Below, piece after piece: positions 21,493 through 33,870 of a stretch of DNA of 64,000 bases; position 1 is the stretch's first letter; every line of letters starts with the position of its first letter. The notes under the pieces were generated by a model. It made no database searches and was not told where the DNA came from. It worked only from the letters and a program-made list of their open reading frames with translations. The stretch covers positions 420,772-484,771 of the forward strand of contig MNCI01005810.1 of assembly GCA_015680685.1 (NCBI GenBank), read 5' to 3'. The stretch is from Gnetum montanum. Taxonomy: Eukaryota; Streptophyta; Gnetopsida; Gnetales; Gnetaceae. The position numbers and the translations under genes were made by a program.

Positions 21493-24400
21493 ATGACAAT
21501 GTATTTAGATCAACCTTCCATGTCGATGTTAGACACACTTAACACCTTTAGCATGGTAGGACCAAGTCCATCACTTAGACTCAACAATGAACAATACAAC
21601 TTCCTATGTGCAAAGATCCAAGCAGGGTTGCCCATAGATTGCCTCAACATGAAGGCAAAATGGAACTTGAAACTAATCCACTAGAATGGATGAGAGTACA
21701 TTCCCTCCTCATTTAACATCACCCTAGTCATGGAGTCCCACCACTAGTTGTTATCCCAACTCATCCAAGAAAATGAGCACAACATAAGGACAAACTCTAA
21801 GGAAGCCCTATAAGAAGAAGAAGAAGAGTTTGAAGCACACTTTCAATGCAAGAGCTCCTTCCACACCATCTTCCAACAACCACTCCCTAGTTTGGCCCCT
21901 CCTTAGTTTAGTTCATGTGTCCTCCTTGAGATGGTTGTAACACTAGTATCACTTTCCCACTTCATTGGGCTTAGGTCAACGCCCATGGTGGCAACACATC
22001 AAACAAAATACATGCAATATGATGGAACAACCCCATTCCACTTATCTGCCTAGGCATCTTTGCCAACAGTAACCATGCTATCTTAATCCTACGTTCATGT
22101 AGGATCCATCTCTAGGCCCTAAATGACTCAAGCACCTTACGTCCTACCTACTTCATCAATGCCCTTGGTGTTAATCCAACCCATGTGTGCATGGCTTGCC
22201 CTAGTCACTACATGCATAGCATAGCTAATGCATCAACCACATTGAATGGATCCATAGTTGGCAATCTAGCCCTGGGCTGTACAACCAACATAGTAGATAG
22301 CATAGCCAATGCAACTGGCTAGCACATCTCAAAACTTAGATTAGGCATTCCAACTGATCCAAATTTTGATAGAGGAGGTGAGGTGACTCAAGGCCAATTC
22401 CTCCAAAATCATCAAGGTGGTGGACTTCTACTAGGAGGACCCTATAAGTCCTGCAGTCCCACCCCTAAATCTACCAACTATGGTCCCATTTCCTCAACTT
22501 ACTAAATACAATGGTGGAGAGGACCCTAAGGCAGTCTTGGTAACATGTATATCTAAATGGCTTCTACTACAAGCATGGAAACATGCCATTATGCACATGT
22601 TTGCCATGTCACTAACTCGCAAAGCCTTAAACTAGTGTTGTGCACTACCCAAAGGCTATATCTCATCTTTGGAGGATCTCCTAAGCTAGTTCATGATGTA
22701 CTTAAGGTACAATTTAAAGCATGAAGCTACCTTGGACTAGCTTATGTAAATCAAGCAACACCATCTAGAGCTCATGTAAATATTTATCCAACACTAGAGT
22801 GCCTCATTGAATGAAATACAAGAGCCAATTGCTAAGATGTAACGTTTTCCCATCTTCAAGGGTGCAGTAAATGAATTTACCAAGTCAAAACTATACTACT
22901 TGGCCCTACAATCCATGGATCAAGCCTTTGCTCAAACTAAGAACATAGAAGATGTATAGCAAGCTAGTAAGGGTCCATTCTACATGGCCTATGAAAACCA
23001 GCACACAAAAAAGAAAAATGCAACAATGGAAATAGTAGCCACATAGGGTAAAGTAATCAATTGAGGGTCAACGGCTAGGCAACCCAAAGCCCTAGATAAC
23101 AAAGCCACAAACTCTAGCATCCAAGCCACTAACCCATCTACATTTGTAGGGGCCATAGCACAAGCTACTCTAAGGCCCAACTTTGAACACAAGGATCACT
23201 CAAACTATACCTTGTTTCCACTGAAACCCTCAAAGCTGCTAGATCAACTACTGAAAGTCAAACGCATCCAACACAAGCAAGTGACTAAGGATGCTTGCAA
23301 AATGCATAATAGGTACTACGAGCTACTGATAAATCCCATCTCAACAACACCAAACGAGCCCCCAATCCCACAGCACTTCAAGTTGGACCAATTCTATCAT
23401 TACCACTAGATTTTTGGTCACAACAAGGACTTTTTTTGAGCTTTGCAAGATGATTTGTAAAGGATGATAGATAGGGGAAAACTAGTGCTTGACATAGTAA
23501 TTTTAGATGTGGACGATGCTACCTATGTCATAAACACCATTAGTGTGGGTAGCAAGCCCGAACTAGTGAAGTATCCTTTTGTGGTCTAACTACCTTCTAG
23601 TAGTGCAAGGGTTCCCTCAGCCTCAACGAGTTCAAGGTTCCTTTCATTGTTAAAGTAATACCTTAAGCACCCACAACACCCTTCATGGTTAGAGTACCAT
23701 AATAGGTCACAAAAATAACTGCTAAGCCACCCTTCATTATTAGGATGCTACAATGTGTTGGCCTCTCACCTACTCAAAGCTTGGTAGTCAGCAACATATT
23801 AGTCCCTTCTCATTCAAGTTGAGCCTACTAGCAATAAGGGTAAACCCACTAGGTGGGAATGCAAGAGAACCAACAAGCACCTCACAAACAAAATGGCTAG
23901 GTAACAATAAGATCAAAGAGTGCTTTGTCTACCAAAGTTGGCCCTTGTCTCTGTAGTCCCTATGGCTAAAGCTACTAACAAGGCCATAACCAGCAAACTA
24001 TAACCAATCTCTAAAGCTTCCAAAGTAGCCAAGCAATCCAAACTCAAGTCCCCTCAGCAAGAGATTCATCTCCTAGGCTGTATGGAGGAGGCTAAGGCCA
24101 AGAAAATGGTATACAGTGCCAAAGTTTTCACAGCCACATTAGCCCAAGTTACATAAGTGCTCAAGAAGAAAAACACAATTTTGAACCTATATGACCTTGT
24201 TATGATCTCATCTACCCATAGAAAAGCACTAGTGTGGGTGCTGATTTCCATTCTTGTCATAGAGGACATCCTAGTAGATAAGAATGTCATCCATGTAGTG
24301 ATGTTGCTTCCAATGCCATAGGAATCAAGTTCAACATCCCTTGTGTTTCACGATGAGGTAATCAAGGTTAATCTCGAGTCAGGGGAGGTCACAATAGCTC

Positions 24401-24780
24401 CACTTTCTATCATCATACACAATGGACAGTGCAAGATCTACATGGTGCACATCAATGATGGTGTGGTAACAAATGTAATACTGTACACTATCATCAATTA
24501 ACTAAGCCTCATAGACAAAATCCAACCAACAAAAACCATGTGTCTAAAATCATTGTTATGCATCATTGAAGTAGTTCCCCACCTTCATAGAATTCACCAT
24601 CATAGAGGAAATGCCTAGCTCTAACTTGATATTGGGTACGCCTTAGCTAGCCTAGCTACAGGCCATCGCCTCTCCTATCCATCTGGAGATCCACCTCCCA
24701 TACAAAGGTGGTCAAGTTATCATCCACGATGATAACGCTGCTCCTTTGGCCATCAATAACATAGAAATGGACTAGGGGTT
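21493..24780 (+). pseudogene. Gag-protease of element I, heavily decayed
   Basis: Collinear with the gag-pro of element A. The N-terminal PEQYNF-like match (NEQYNFLCAKIQAGL) is near 21590. The Retrotrans_gag region (about 22420-22990) keeps the VVDFY, LTKYNG and FAMSL patterns. The knuckle region near 23390 has lost its cysteines. A linker with RVP-type motifs follows, and a protease remnant near 24450 reads NDGVVTNVILY. Dozens of stops and shifts make it non-functional. Several stops fall where sister copies have Gln or Arg. There is no RT after it before the array at 25190. Confidence 0.8.
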
Positions 24781-25189
24781 AGTGGTTGAATTGCTTGATA
24801 ATGCACCTATGGTAGACAATGCCACACATAAGGCTCACACATCTCAACAAGAAGTGGAAGCTAATAGCCTCCCAAAGGATCCCATACCCTATGCGCCCCC
24901 TAATCCACACCAAATTAGGAAGCAACTACAATACTTCCTTAGTCTGGAATGTGCTAGATGCCTACCTACCCTTTGCTACCACACACTATGCATTTTTTAC
25001 TTTTTCTTTCTTTGCATTTGTTTATGAATTTACATTTAGCTTTGTTGATTAAATCATGCATCATTTCACATTGTTTACACACTTATTTTCTTTGTTTCTA
25101 CATTCATCCACTTACCCTATGCATAAAAAACATCAAAACCCATAAAAATCAAAAAATTACAATTACAAAAAAATGATAGATTGCAATAC
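24781..25189 (+). other. Sequence after the protease of element I
   Basis: Holds the weak C-terminal end of the polyprotein, then T-rich sequence similar in style to that following the gap in element D (44500-44600). No independent gene. Confidence 0.4.
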
Positions 25190-25316
25190 ATGCCCTACCA
25201 TAACCTTAAATTGGAAATGCCTAGCCCAGCATGATCTTAAACTAGCAACACCCAACCCACCATGGTCTTAAACTGGCAAAGTCACAGCTTGCCATGGCCC
25301 TAAACTAGCAATGCAT
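25190..25316 (+). repeat. TAAACT-core array after gag-pro of element I
   Basis: Four or five units of about 30 bp with the consensus CATGGTCTTAAACTAGCAA. They match the position and core of the arrays after gag-pro in elements A and D. Element H inserted at its end. Confidence 0.75.
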
Positions 25317-25699
25317 TGAAACACCATAAATTTCGGGACTCTCATGATTTAGCAATCCTAAAATTTGGGCAAGGATCCTTGCAAGCATGATGTCATGATG
25401 GACCATGTAAAAAACATGGCACCCTAGAAGTCCTAACACCTGCAAAGCTACTTCCGAGCCTACCTACCACCCTCTATAGCAAGTTCAACATGGCATCCAT
25501 CCACAAGGCCACTTTGCATGAAAAAGATACTAGGGGTAGACTAAACAGTCTAGCAAATTTTCTATCCCCTGGGATGATAGGCTTGTTACACCTTCTAGCT
25601 TGCCCAGCTTGACATTTGACCCAGCTGATGGTCTACACATGGACCATGCTAGAACTTTCAAAAAGTGTTCAAGATGAGTGAAACAATTAACTGTAGGAA

Positions 25700-26520
25700 C
25701 CTACTACGCTACACTATGCTACATAGCATAGTAGGCCTTGAAGAGACTAAATAGGCACTAAAGATGCAATTGAAAACAACTTAGTCCTCCAAGATATCTT
25801 CCCCACTTCATCCTTTATGCATGAGCAACACGACGCAGCAAAATGTGGTGAATTTTGTTAGAAATCATTGCAACTTGAGTGCTACGCTATGCTACTCTAC
25901 ATAGCGTAGCATAGTGTAGCAGGGATGTACTATGACAATACTCCTACTCAGATGGCTCTGATGGAGTAACCATATTTTCCCATGTTTCAACTGTCAAATA
26001 ATTTTTCTCTACTACCACGATAGGACATGATTGACATTCTATGAAAAAATGATTGCAAAGAAAGTTAGAATTGGGGCCAACCTAGGTGCTACATTATGCA
26101 ATGTAGCATAGCGTGGCAAGTTTAGAATGCACAAAGGTCCCCTACCAAGTGGTCCCTAGCAAAGGGATTGCACTTGGCCATAATCAAACCTTTGAGAGAA
26201 CCTGTTCCACTTCACCCTTGAGTTCCAAGAAAAATTTCTTGATAAAGCATTGTAAATCAAGAAAGGATGCATGTCACACTAGCTACTATCTATGCTACAC
26301 TACACAACATAGCACAACATAGTGGGGATAGTCCAAAAGTGTCCCAAGGATGAACTTCACAGGTCCTAGGACCTTTCAACATGAAAAATAGGGTTGTAGT
26401 TTCCTGCCTAGAAAGGCCTTAGATAGGTATTTTCAGCTTTCAGGAAAGGTTTCTCTCAGGCTAACGACTACGCTACGTGTGAGTGTTTATGCTATGCCCA
26501 TATGGTGGGTAGCGTAAGTA
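25700..26520 (+). repeat. About 190-bp tandem units in U3 of element H
   Basis: Five diverged units, near 25706, 25880, 26090, 26290 and 26460. Each centres on an imperfect palindrome such as CTACGCTATGCTA...TAGCGTAGCATAG. Confidence 0.65.
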
Positions 26521-26970
26521 TTGTAACACTCACATGAAAGCCTCAGATCACCTCTAGTTAGCCCCAGAACATGTTGGCAATTATCAATCCCATCTTGGCA
26601 TTTCTTCATTGGATAAAATCAACAATTTTTCTTTATTTTTCATCCCCCTTTATTATCCCCAAAGTTTTCCCTATTCTTAACCCTACTTGCAAGAGTAGGG
26701 ATGACGTAGTCCTGGAGCACAGGCTTCACTTTGCATTCACTATTAGCATTCTTTTAACAAACATGGAAGTTCACTAGATTTTGGCACATGAAACTTGAAT
26801 GGCATGGTCACAACATAGGAGGTTTCATGTTCAGAAACACACTACAGTGTAGCACACCAGTGTGACACTATAGCCTAGCATTATGCTGCAACATTGCACA
26901 ATCATGTTTTCACCCTGTGGAAGCAAGGACACATGGCATCCAAACCACATTTCTCTCCCACTTCTGGCTC

Positions 26971-26978
26971 TATAAATA
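26971..26978 (+). promoter_or_regulatory. TATA box of element H LTR
   Basis: TATAAATA within CTATAAATACCCCAAC, followed by GGGTTGGC as in the sister LTRs of D and B. Confidence 0.55.
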
Positions 26979-27649
26979 CCCCAACAAACAATGTTCAAAG
27001 GGTTGGCTTTTGCTTTCATCTTTCTTGTGGTTGATTTTTTGCATTATGGCTTTGAGAATCACTTCTCTAGGAGTTGGCTTCAAAGATTGGCATTAGGCAT
27101 TCTGGAATCTTGGCTGTCTGACAATTAGCTATAGTGAAGAGATTAACCAGCAGAAGGTTCCTGTTAGCGAGCTGTTGATAGTGGTTCAAGGAGATGTGAC
27201 CATACCTCTTCATTGTAAGCTGTGCCTATCCACAATACACATCAATTGTACATATTTAGCTAAACAAAGATCAAATCCCTCAACCTTGGGGTGGTGCACT
27301 TTCTCACTCAAGCATGTTTCATTTTTGAAACACCATGAAATTTCAGCTCAGCACTTTGAAACAAGAATAATTCAGAGCCTCTTGAGTTTTGGAAGGAAAA
27401 AATTTGACCAAGGCACGGAATTCACACTCAACTTGTCAAGCTAGCTTGCCCACACTCAACTTGTTCAAGCCAGCTTGCTCATGTTGTCAAGCTAGCTTGA
27501 CCTCAACGTGACCAACCCTGACAGCTTCCAAACCAAGTCCAAATAGTATGAATTTGAGCACATGGACTCTCCTCAAGCTTCACTAATGTTCATTACAGTT
27601 CCCAACCTCCAGAACCTCAAAAATTAAGCTCAAAATCACATGATTTGTT

Positions 27650-28290
27650 TACTCATGCCCAAGTCACACTGGGGTCACGCTGAGGTCATGCTAATAGCAT
27701 GAGCCCAGTGTGACCAAATAAAAATAGGTCAAATCAAGTAGTTCCAAGAACAATTTTTAGCATTAACTCAACCCCGAAGGATAGGAAATAGTTCTAGTTG
27801 TTCACAAGCTCTAGAAAATAAAAATTTTGGCATGAAACATGGCATTTTGGCATGGTCAAGATGGGGTCATGTTGATCTCACACTAACAGCGTGAGCCCAG
27901 CGTGACCTATTAAAAGTGGCTCAAATCAATGCAAGAACAGACTCAAATTCAACATCTAGGCCACCTTGGAGAGTAGGCAGCAGTTGCACTTCAAAGAATA
28001 GGTGTCAAAGGTCAAAATTCAGCTGAAAATATGTCACTTCCAGTTGGTCACGCTGGGGTCACACTGACAGCGTGAGTCCAGGGTGAGCTGCCAAAAGTGG
28101 CCTAAATCCAGGCATAGAGAGGCTCAAATTAAGCATACAAGACGTTGTCAAATTCAAGCAGCAATTACACTTCAAAAACAAGTCTTAAAGGTGGAATTTT
28201 GACACAAAATGCATCATTTATGGTAATGCACACCAAGGTCATGCTGAGGTCACACTAGCAACGTGAGCCCAACGTGAGTACTAGTCATGA
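27650..28290 (+). repeat. About 190-bp tandem units in U3 of element G
   Basis: Four units at about 27660, 27850, 28045 and 28225. Each carries an imperfect palindrome of the type GGGTCACGCTGAGGTCA...AGCGTGAGCCCAGCGTGACC. Confidence 0.8.
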
Positions 28291-28671
28291 CTAAGCAAAA
28301 CACTTCAGATGCATGTTGAGGGCATGCTAGGACAAGATCAATGCACGTTGGCGACCTTGGTGAAGCAAAAACATTTCCAGTAGTAGTCAGTCCACAGATC
28401 CAGAGATTCCAAGTGAGCTAGAATCAAGATCTATTATTTTACATTATCAATCATTGTAAATTTTTCACATTTTTTAAGCTAGTCAATCTCTTACGCTACA
28501 GATGGTACATTGGCATAAGCTAGCTTGCGCAAGCTAGAACAGATTGTAAAATACAGTGCATCTAGTCTAGAACATAGTTTGCTCATGAACACCTATCACA
28601 CGATCCATTTTTCTATGTTCTCATAGCCATTGAACTCATTCGCAAATCCTACTTCCGAGCCTAGCAAAATG

Positions 28672-28679
28672 TATAAATA
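28672..28679 (+). promoter_or_regulatory. TATA box of element G LTR
   Basis: TATAAATA followed by CCC, 522 bp before the LTR end. Confidence 0.55.
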
Positions 28680-29206
28680 CCCTGTTCATTGACATAAACG
28701 AGATTGGTAAACATTTGGAAAAGAAAACTAGCAATCCTAAGCCTAGATGAATGTGATCCCCAATGCCTGCAAACACCACACATCAGAGCTTAACATCTGA
28801 CTTGCAATCCAGACTCGCAACTATATTTTGACCGATGCACATTTTCTTAATTGATATAATATAGTTTCATTTTTTCCTTCCATTGTGCTATTCTGGTTCA
28901 TTGTTCGTGTTATTCCATTTTATTTGCATATTTTCTGCATACATTCTCTGTACGTTTACATGCTACATTTCACGTTTACATTACGTTGCATTATGCTCTC
29001 TATTTTACATTTCATGACAATAACCCTAGCATAGGCCATAGCGTATGCTCGGGAAAGTCCTTGGTTGATCTTTGTGTAGACCATCCAAGGCACTCTGCCT
29101 TCATTTTTCCAGCTTGCCCTCACACGAAGGCATGGTCATCTGTATCTCTCTGGAGATCTTTTGGCATTCGTTTTCCTCTAGCCTTATGCTTCGATAGTAC
29201 AGAATT

Positions 29207-29223
29207 TGGCACTAGAAGGAGGG
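29207..29223 (+). other. Primer-binding site of element G
   Basis: TGGCACTAGAAGGAGGG begins five bases after the LTR end, matching the other elements. Confidence 0.7.
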
Positions 29224-29854
29224 CAGAATTCTATTTACATTCTGTACACATGTCATCGCATTCCCTGCTGTCCAGTGTCTAGCATCCAACGTCCAGCATC
29301 TATTGCTGATGACCCAATGTCCATATGCTACCTATTATCCAGCATCCATACACTACACTCTCTTCAAGGTTCACACGCGCCCCTCAACGTCCACACACTA
29401 TCCTTTGCCTCCGTACATTACCTTCTACCATAGATGTTGTGCCTTTTCTTTAGACATTTTGCCTTATCTTTTGACGTTGTGCCCTATCTTCAGATGTTGT
29501 GCCTTGTCTTCAGACATTGTGCCTTACCCTCAATGTACACATGTTGTTCCTTGATCCCAGCGTGCACACACTATATTTTTAAGCATAGAAACATTGTACA
29601 CTGTACCTCCCTCATAAAAGTGCATGCGTTGCACATTTGCACATGCCACCCAGCTTGCTCAAGCTAGCTTGCATATGCCTAGATTTCTCAAGCTAGCTTG
29701 CACACACTGCTTACACAAATTCAGCTAATCAAGCTAGTTACACACATGAAATCTTCCCATATCAAAGCAGCATTGCCCATTTCTGACTTTAATGTTGAAA
29801 TATTAAATCCTGTAATTGCAACTAAACCCATAGTCACTCTCAAGGTAGGGTCTT
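29224..29854 (+). other. Leader of element G, with 22-bp repeats, ending in a deletion
   Basis: CA-rich leader like that of element B, with four or five units of about 22 bp (TTGTGCCTTATCTTCAGACA) at 29430-29530. Around 29750-29855 it joins the antisense gene at a point matching the middle of exon 7 in element D, with gag-pro missing. Confidence 0.6.
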
Positions 29855-32800
29855 TCTGATCCTGGCCCCATTTACATACTTTGGATGCAAAGGATTTCTA
29901 GTCATGGCACTTCCTATTCAATAAATCCATCCAGGACCTCTTTTCGGCCAGATCCTGAATCGCTTGCACCTTGCTATTCAAGCCTACCCAATAACATGCA
30001 TAGGTGATCTCGGATGTATGCAGGGTAGTATCACCCACCAATCTAGCAGAGCAAAAATCATAACGGGATTGCAAATAATTCCTCTCCTCTATCACCTTCA
30101 CCAAATTTTCTTTCAATGTTTGAACTTCAAGCCATAAGTGTTCAATCGAGTGCCTACAGGTCTAGAGAGACTTGGCATTCGAAAAAACACAACCTGAAAC
30201 CACATCATAAATCCTTCTTGGTATCTACTCAATATCTTTGGGCAATTCAGGGAGACCATCAATATGGATAGCCTTGGAAGGACTCCATTGAAGCTTTGCA
30301 CCTACAAGTACAAACATAACACATATTGGCTAAATAAGAGATATCTAATAGATGGAAAAGCACAATGAACCCAGGCACTTTGTATAAAGTATACATCTAA
30401 TTCAGGATGAGCCTGTTCAAGATGAGTAACAACATCATTAATGATGCCTATAACAAAGTCTACTTTATTGGGCATCTCATGCCATGGCCTCAATGGATCA
30501 ATGGATGTTGAATCTACATGGGAAGGCACCTCAACCGAGGCCTATAACTTTGACACATCCACCTAAGATGCATGTGCTTCAGGAATTTCAGCATCCATGT
30601 CTGATGTTAAGAAGAGTCATGATAATCAAAACAATGTACAAAGCTAAGAAGTATGAAATGCGGATCAAACTAACAAAATGTACCAAGGGGTTCTTTGCTG
30701 GTTAGCTCAAGTAGATCACAAGGTGTAAAGACCCATCAAAGAAGTTGTCAAAAACACCTTTCTCCTTGCTTGAATGCTAAATGGCATCTAAAGCCTGAGC
30801 AAGTGTTACCCCCATGGTATCCATTTCATCCTCTTCCCGTAAGATAGGAATCGCCTCAACTACTTCTTCTCTTGTTTCCTCCTCTTCATCACACCTAGTG
30901 ATAACTGTTTCAGGCCCACCCATTGGAGCTAATTCTTCCCTTTCCCTCTTGGGGGTATCCTCTGTTAGAACCAACAAATCTAAGGTTAGCATGACATAAT
31001 AAGTATGCATATTTAAGTAAGCAAATAAATTCAAAATTGATAAAAACACTTAAAGTAAAAAAAATAAAAAAATAAAATACTTACATGTTCCTAGCAAGAT
31101 GAATCGAATCTTGTTTTCCCTTGTCTGTCTCTCTTTCACAGTAGGTTCTCTCGAATGCTCACCCCTTTTCACCTTAGCCTTGGCCTTCTTGAAAGTCTCC
31201 TGAATCAAGCACTCAGCTCTCCTAACAGTTGTGTGTAGTTTAGGTGGTTCCAACCCCAAGCTATCACTCAAATGATGGGAATGACTGGCTGCACCCCCTG
31301 TTGTGATAGAGACTAATTCGTTGATGCCTTTAGGTGGATCTTGGGATCTAGTGGTGTTAAATAGATCACAGATCCAGGGGCAAGACAACTATGAACGATC
31401 CCTTAACACATAATGGTTATCTCCATAGACCACTAAGAACTTGGCAAACCTATGGAGATAGCTCGCGAAAAAGGGAAAAGTAAAGTGTGACTTAGCATCA
31501 ACATTGCAACATGGCCTGATGACCTCTCCATGGAGACCTAATATAAGGAACTGTGCCCAATTGTAGTGCATACCAGTCTCCAAGACTGAGCGCATAACAT
31601 GTGTAGACTCAATCCCAAGACTTCTTGCTTGGAAAAGAGACTTAGGGAACGCTCGTGCTCTAAAGAGCGGGTACAGAAAATTTACCTCCATCAAGCGAGT
31701 ATCAGCTTGCATGGCAAAGCCCTTAGAACCCCGTGGTACACCTAGCTAGTCTTCAAGTTCCTAGATCACACGGCCTTCTCTAATTGCTCTATCCACCACC
31801 ACCTTAGCACCATCCGCTGGTACGTAGAAAATATCGGAAAAGAATTCGGTAGTTAGGTGGAAAGACACCTTAGCTCCCGAAACTCGTGTAGTAAAATAGG
31901 AGACATCATCGTTAAAAGAGTCAACGATGGAAACCATTTTGGTCATGGGAATGTTAGGACTCAAGGTAGTAATTAGGTCCATCAAGCTCGCATTGGTAAG
32001 ATGACTCATGATTTTTTCAGGTGCCTTCTTGTGTAGCCACCGTTGTGACTCCTCTGGCTCCCTAAACTTCATAAAGAGAGTGGCCTTAATGCACCCCGAT
32101 ATGATGGTAACCTCATTAAGGGGAATGACTGCTGTAGAAAATACATAGGAGAAATTGAGAAAAATTAAGAATATGATAAGCAATGATGTAACAAAAATGA
32201 AAACCAAGCTTGGAACACAAACATATTACCATTATCAAATGGAGTAGGCAAACTTGCTATAGGGTCAGCCGTTCAAGGAAAAATAGGCCCATCAGGAGAC
32301 TAATCCGCATGCAGCCAGCCGCGAACTTGACAACATTTAAGGGCTCTAGAGAATTGCCTATGATAATTGACAATAGCATCCTTGGTTTGGCCTAGCACCG
32401 TAGCACAAAGAATGGGGCCCATCATGAATGCCTCCAAGGTTGTGCACACTAAGGCAAGCCCACTATCATCCTCATGTAATCCATGCTTAGTAGAATGGGA
32501 TGGGGCTTGCGAAAGAAAAAGTATTCATACGTAAACAATGATATAATGTTGAAGGAACCAAATTTAATATGAGTATAAAATAGCATACTTGTCTACTCTG
32601 TATACAGTTCTAGGTGGATTTTGGAATAGTGTATGTACATGGTAGGCTAAAAAAGCATGCTATTACTATTGTAATGGTCGCAAGATGGTAATCCCCACAC
32701 ATGGGTCAAAGGATGTGTAGATCTAGGACCTTCGAGGGTGCCCCCCTCAACCATATATGGTCCTTCATCTATGCCAACAACAAAAGCTAACATGCCTCAT

Positions 32801-33400
32801 GTCAAGTAGGGCAACATGGTCTCAACAATATCACGAGTCAGTTGCTCACTCAAATGAGACCATATGATAATGCTAAAATTCTGCAAAATAAATGATAAAA
32901 ATGCACCAACATTCAGATGAAACCATATTAGATGTGCCCCGATCCGCATGTCGTAACTTGGCATGTTCGGTTCCAAAGGGCCAAACCAAGATAGCACACC
33001 AACAAGTTCGACCACAAGGAGAAAAGGCTTAGGTCCCCTGCATAGAGCCAGAACCTTAGGTAAGTAACTTAAAACATACAAACTAAACAAAAATAAATAA
33101 ATAAATAAGAAAATAAACCTAACAAGTAACTAACATTCAACGCACACACAAGACCACCCCATGAGACAAGAACACTAGTATTCATTTGGTGTATTTGACG
33201 CTCATCAGGGTACATTAAAAACCCATTTCATAATAAACCAATAGACAAGTACAAATAAAAAACATGTACATTGACTATCTAACCCAAGAAAACAAACACA
33301 AAAGGATACAAATAACTAGCAACACCAAGTGAATAATTTACACTTTTCTCATTCACTCACGCACTAGTTTCCAAGGAACTCATGCTGCAGTGCATGTTGC
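29855..33400 (-). pseudogene. Truncated antisense multi-exon gene of element G
   Basis: Counterpart of the antisense gene in element D. Matching segments, read on the minus strand: HAD-like exon about 33037-32589; second-domain exons 32505-32230 and 32131-31085 (1047 nt versus 1041 nt in D); acidic exon 30961-30758 (204 versus 210 nt); short exon ending near 30395; coiled-coil exon from 30301 to the truncation near 29855. Splice-like edges recur at the same places, for example TTTTCTACAG before 32131, GTAAGT after 31085, and donor GTAATATG after 32230. Stops and shifts are frequent. The in-frame TAG about 400 nt into the coiled-coil exon is shared with D. Exon 8 and the end of exon 7 are deleted. 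A possible first exon ends near 33115 but is poorly conserved. Confidence 0.75.
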
Positions 33401-33419
33401 CGTAAAAAGTTGCAGTAAA

Positions 33420-33870
33420 ACATGACTAGGAAACCCATTCACAACGTAGATCATGCTACAACTCACAATGCAACTCATGCTACAACCCACAACACAATTC
33501 ACGTTGCTACTCACATCCCACACAGTGGCACAACTCACGCTGGGAGCAGCACACATTATGAAACAACTCATGCTAGGAGCAGCACACGCTGTGAAACAAC
33601 TCACGCTGGAAGAAATGCACATCGTGAGACAACTTATACTACAAAAGCAATTAACAATGGGAAGTAGCCCCAGAAAAAAATTACAGTTTCTATGAGACGC
33701 TGACGACCCAAGAAAAAAATTGGTTTTCTCTGGGCACACTGATGCCTAGTAAAAAAATAAATAGTTTTTTCTGGGCACGCTCACGCCTAAGCACAAATCA
33801 ATTTTTTTTCTCTATGGGGACACTAAAATAGGCACAAAAATTATTCTTTTCTCTAGGAATTCATGCTCAT
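33420..33870. repeat. CTCACGCTG-rich repeats upstream of the antisense gene in G
   Basis: Irregular units such as CAACTCACGCTGGGAGCAGC, then about 60-bp units with AGAAAAAAAT and TCTGGGCACGCTCACGCC. The TCACGCT core is the same as in the U3 palindromes of element G. On the minus strand this lies upstream of the antisense gene. Confidence 0.6.

Larger units (their letters stand above)
19285..25316 (+). mobile_element. Element I: left part of a decayed Tat-like element
   Basis: Starts with a 1.8-kb LTR (19285-21107), then a degraded primer-binding site, gag-pro pseudogene (21493-24780) and a TAAACT-core array (25190-25316). At 25317 it is interrupted by an LTR of a different sequence family, so its 3' end is presumably beyond the window. 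It is the outermost and most decayed layer of the nest. The possible left duplication AAGAC (19280-19284) cannot be verified here. Confidence 0.7.
25317..27325 (+). repeat. Element H 5' LTR, interrupted by element G
   Basis: Starts TGAAACACCATAAATTTCGG, holds a tandem-repeat U3 and a TATA box at 26971, but its end is missing. In sister LTRs the end lies 530-800 bp after the TATA box, and here element G begins after only about 350 bp. There is no polypurine tract directly before it, which suits a 5' LTR inserted into the array of element I. Confidence 0.65.
27326..29201 (+). repeat. Element G 5' LTR
   Basis: 1876 bp, from TGAAACACCATGAAATTTCA to GATAGTACA. Its first 180 bases closely match 63817-64000, identifying the pair. 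Possible target duplication ATTTT at 27321-27325; the right copy is outside the window. Confidence 0.85.

Noticed and set aside
25317-27325. 3' LTR of element I
   Set aside because: Apart from its first bases it does not match the LTR at 19285-21107, and no polypurine tract precedes it. It is better read as the 5' LTR of another element.
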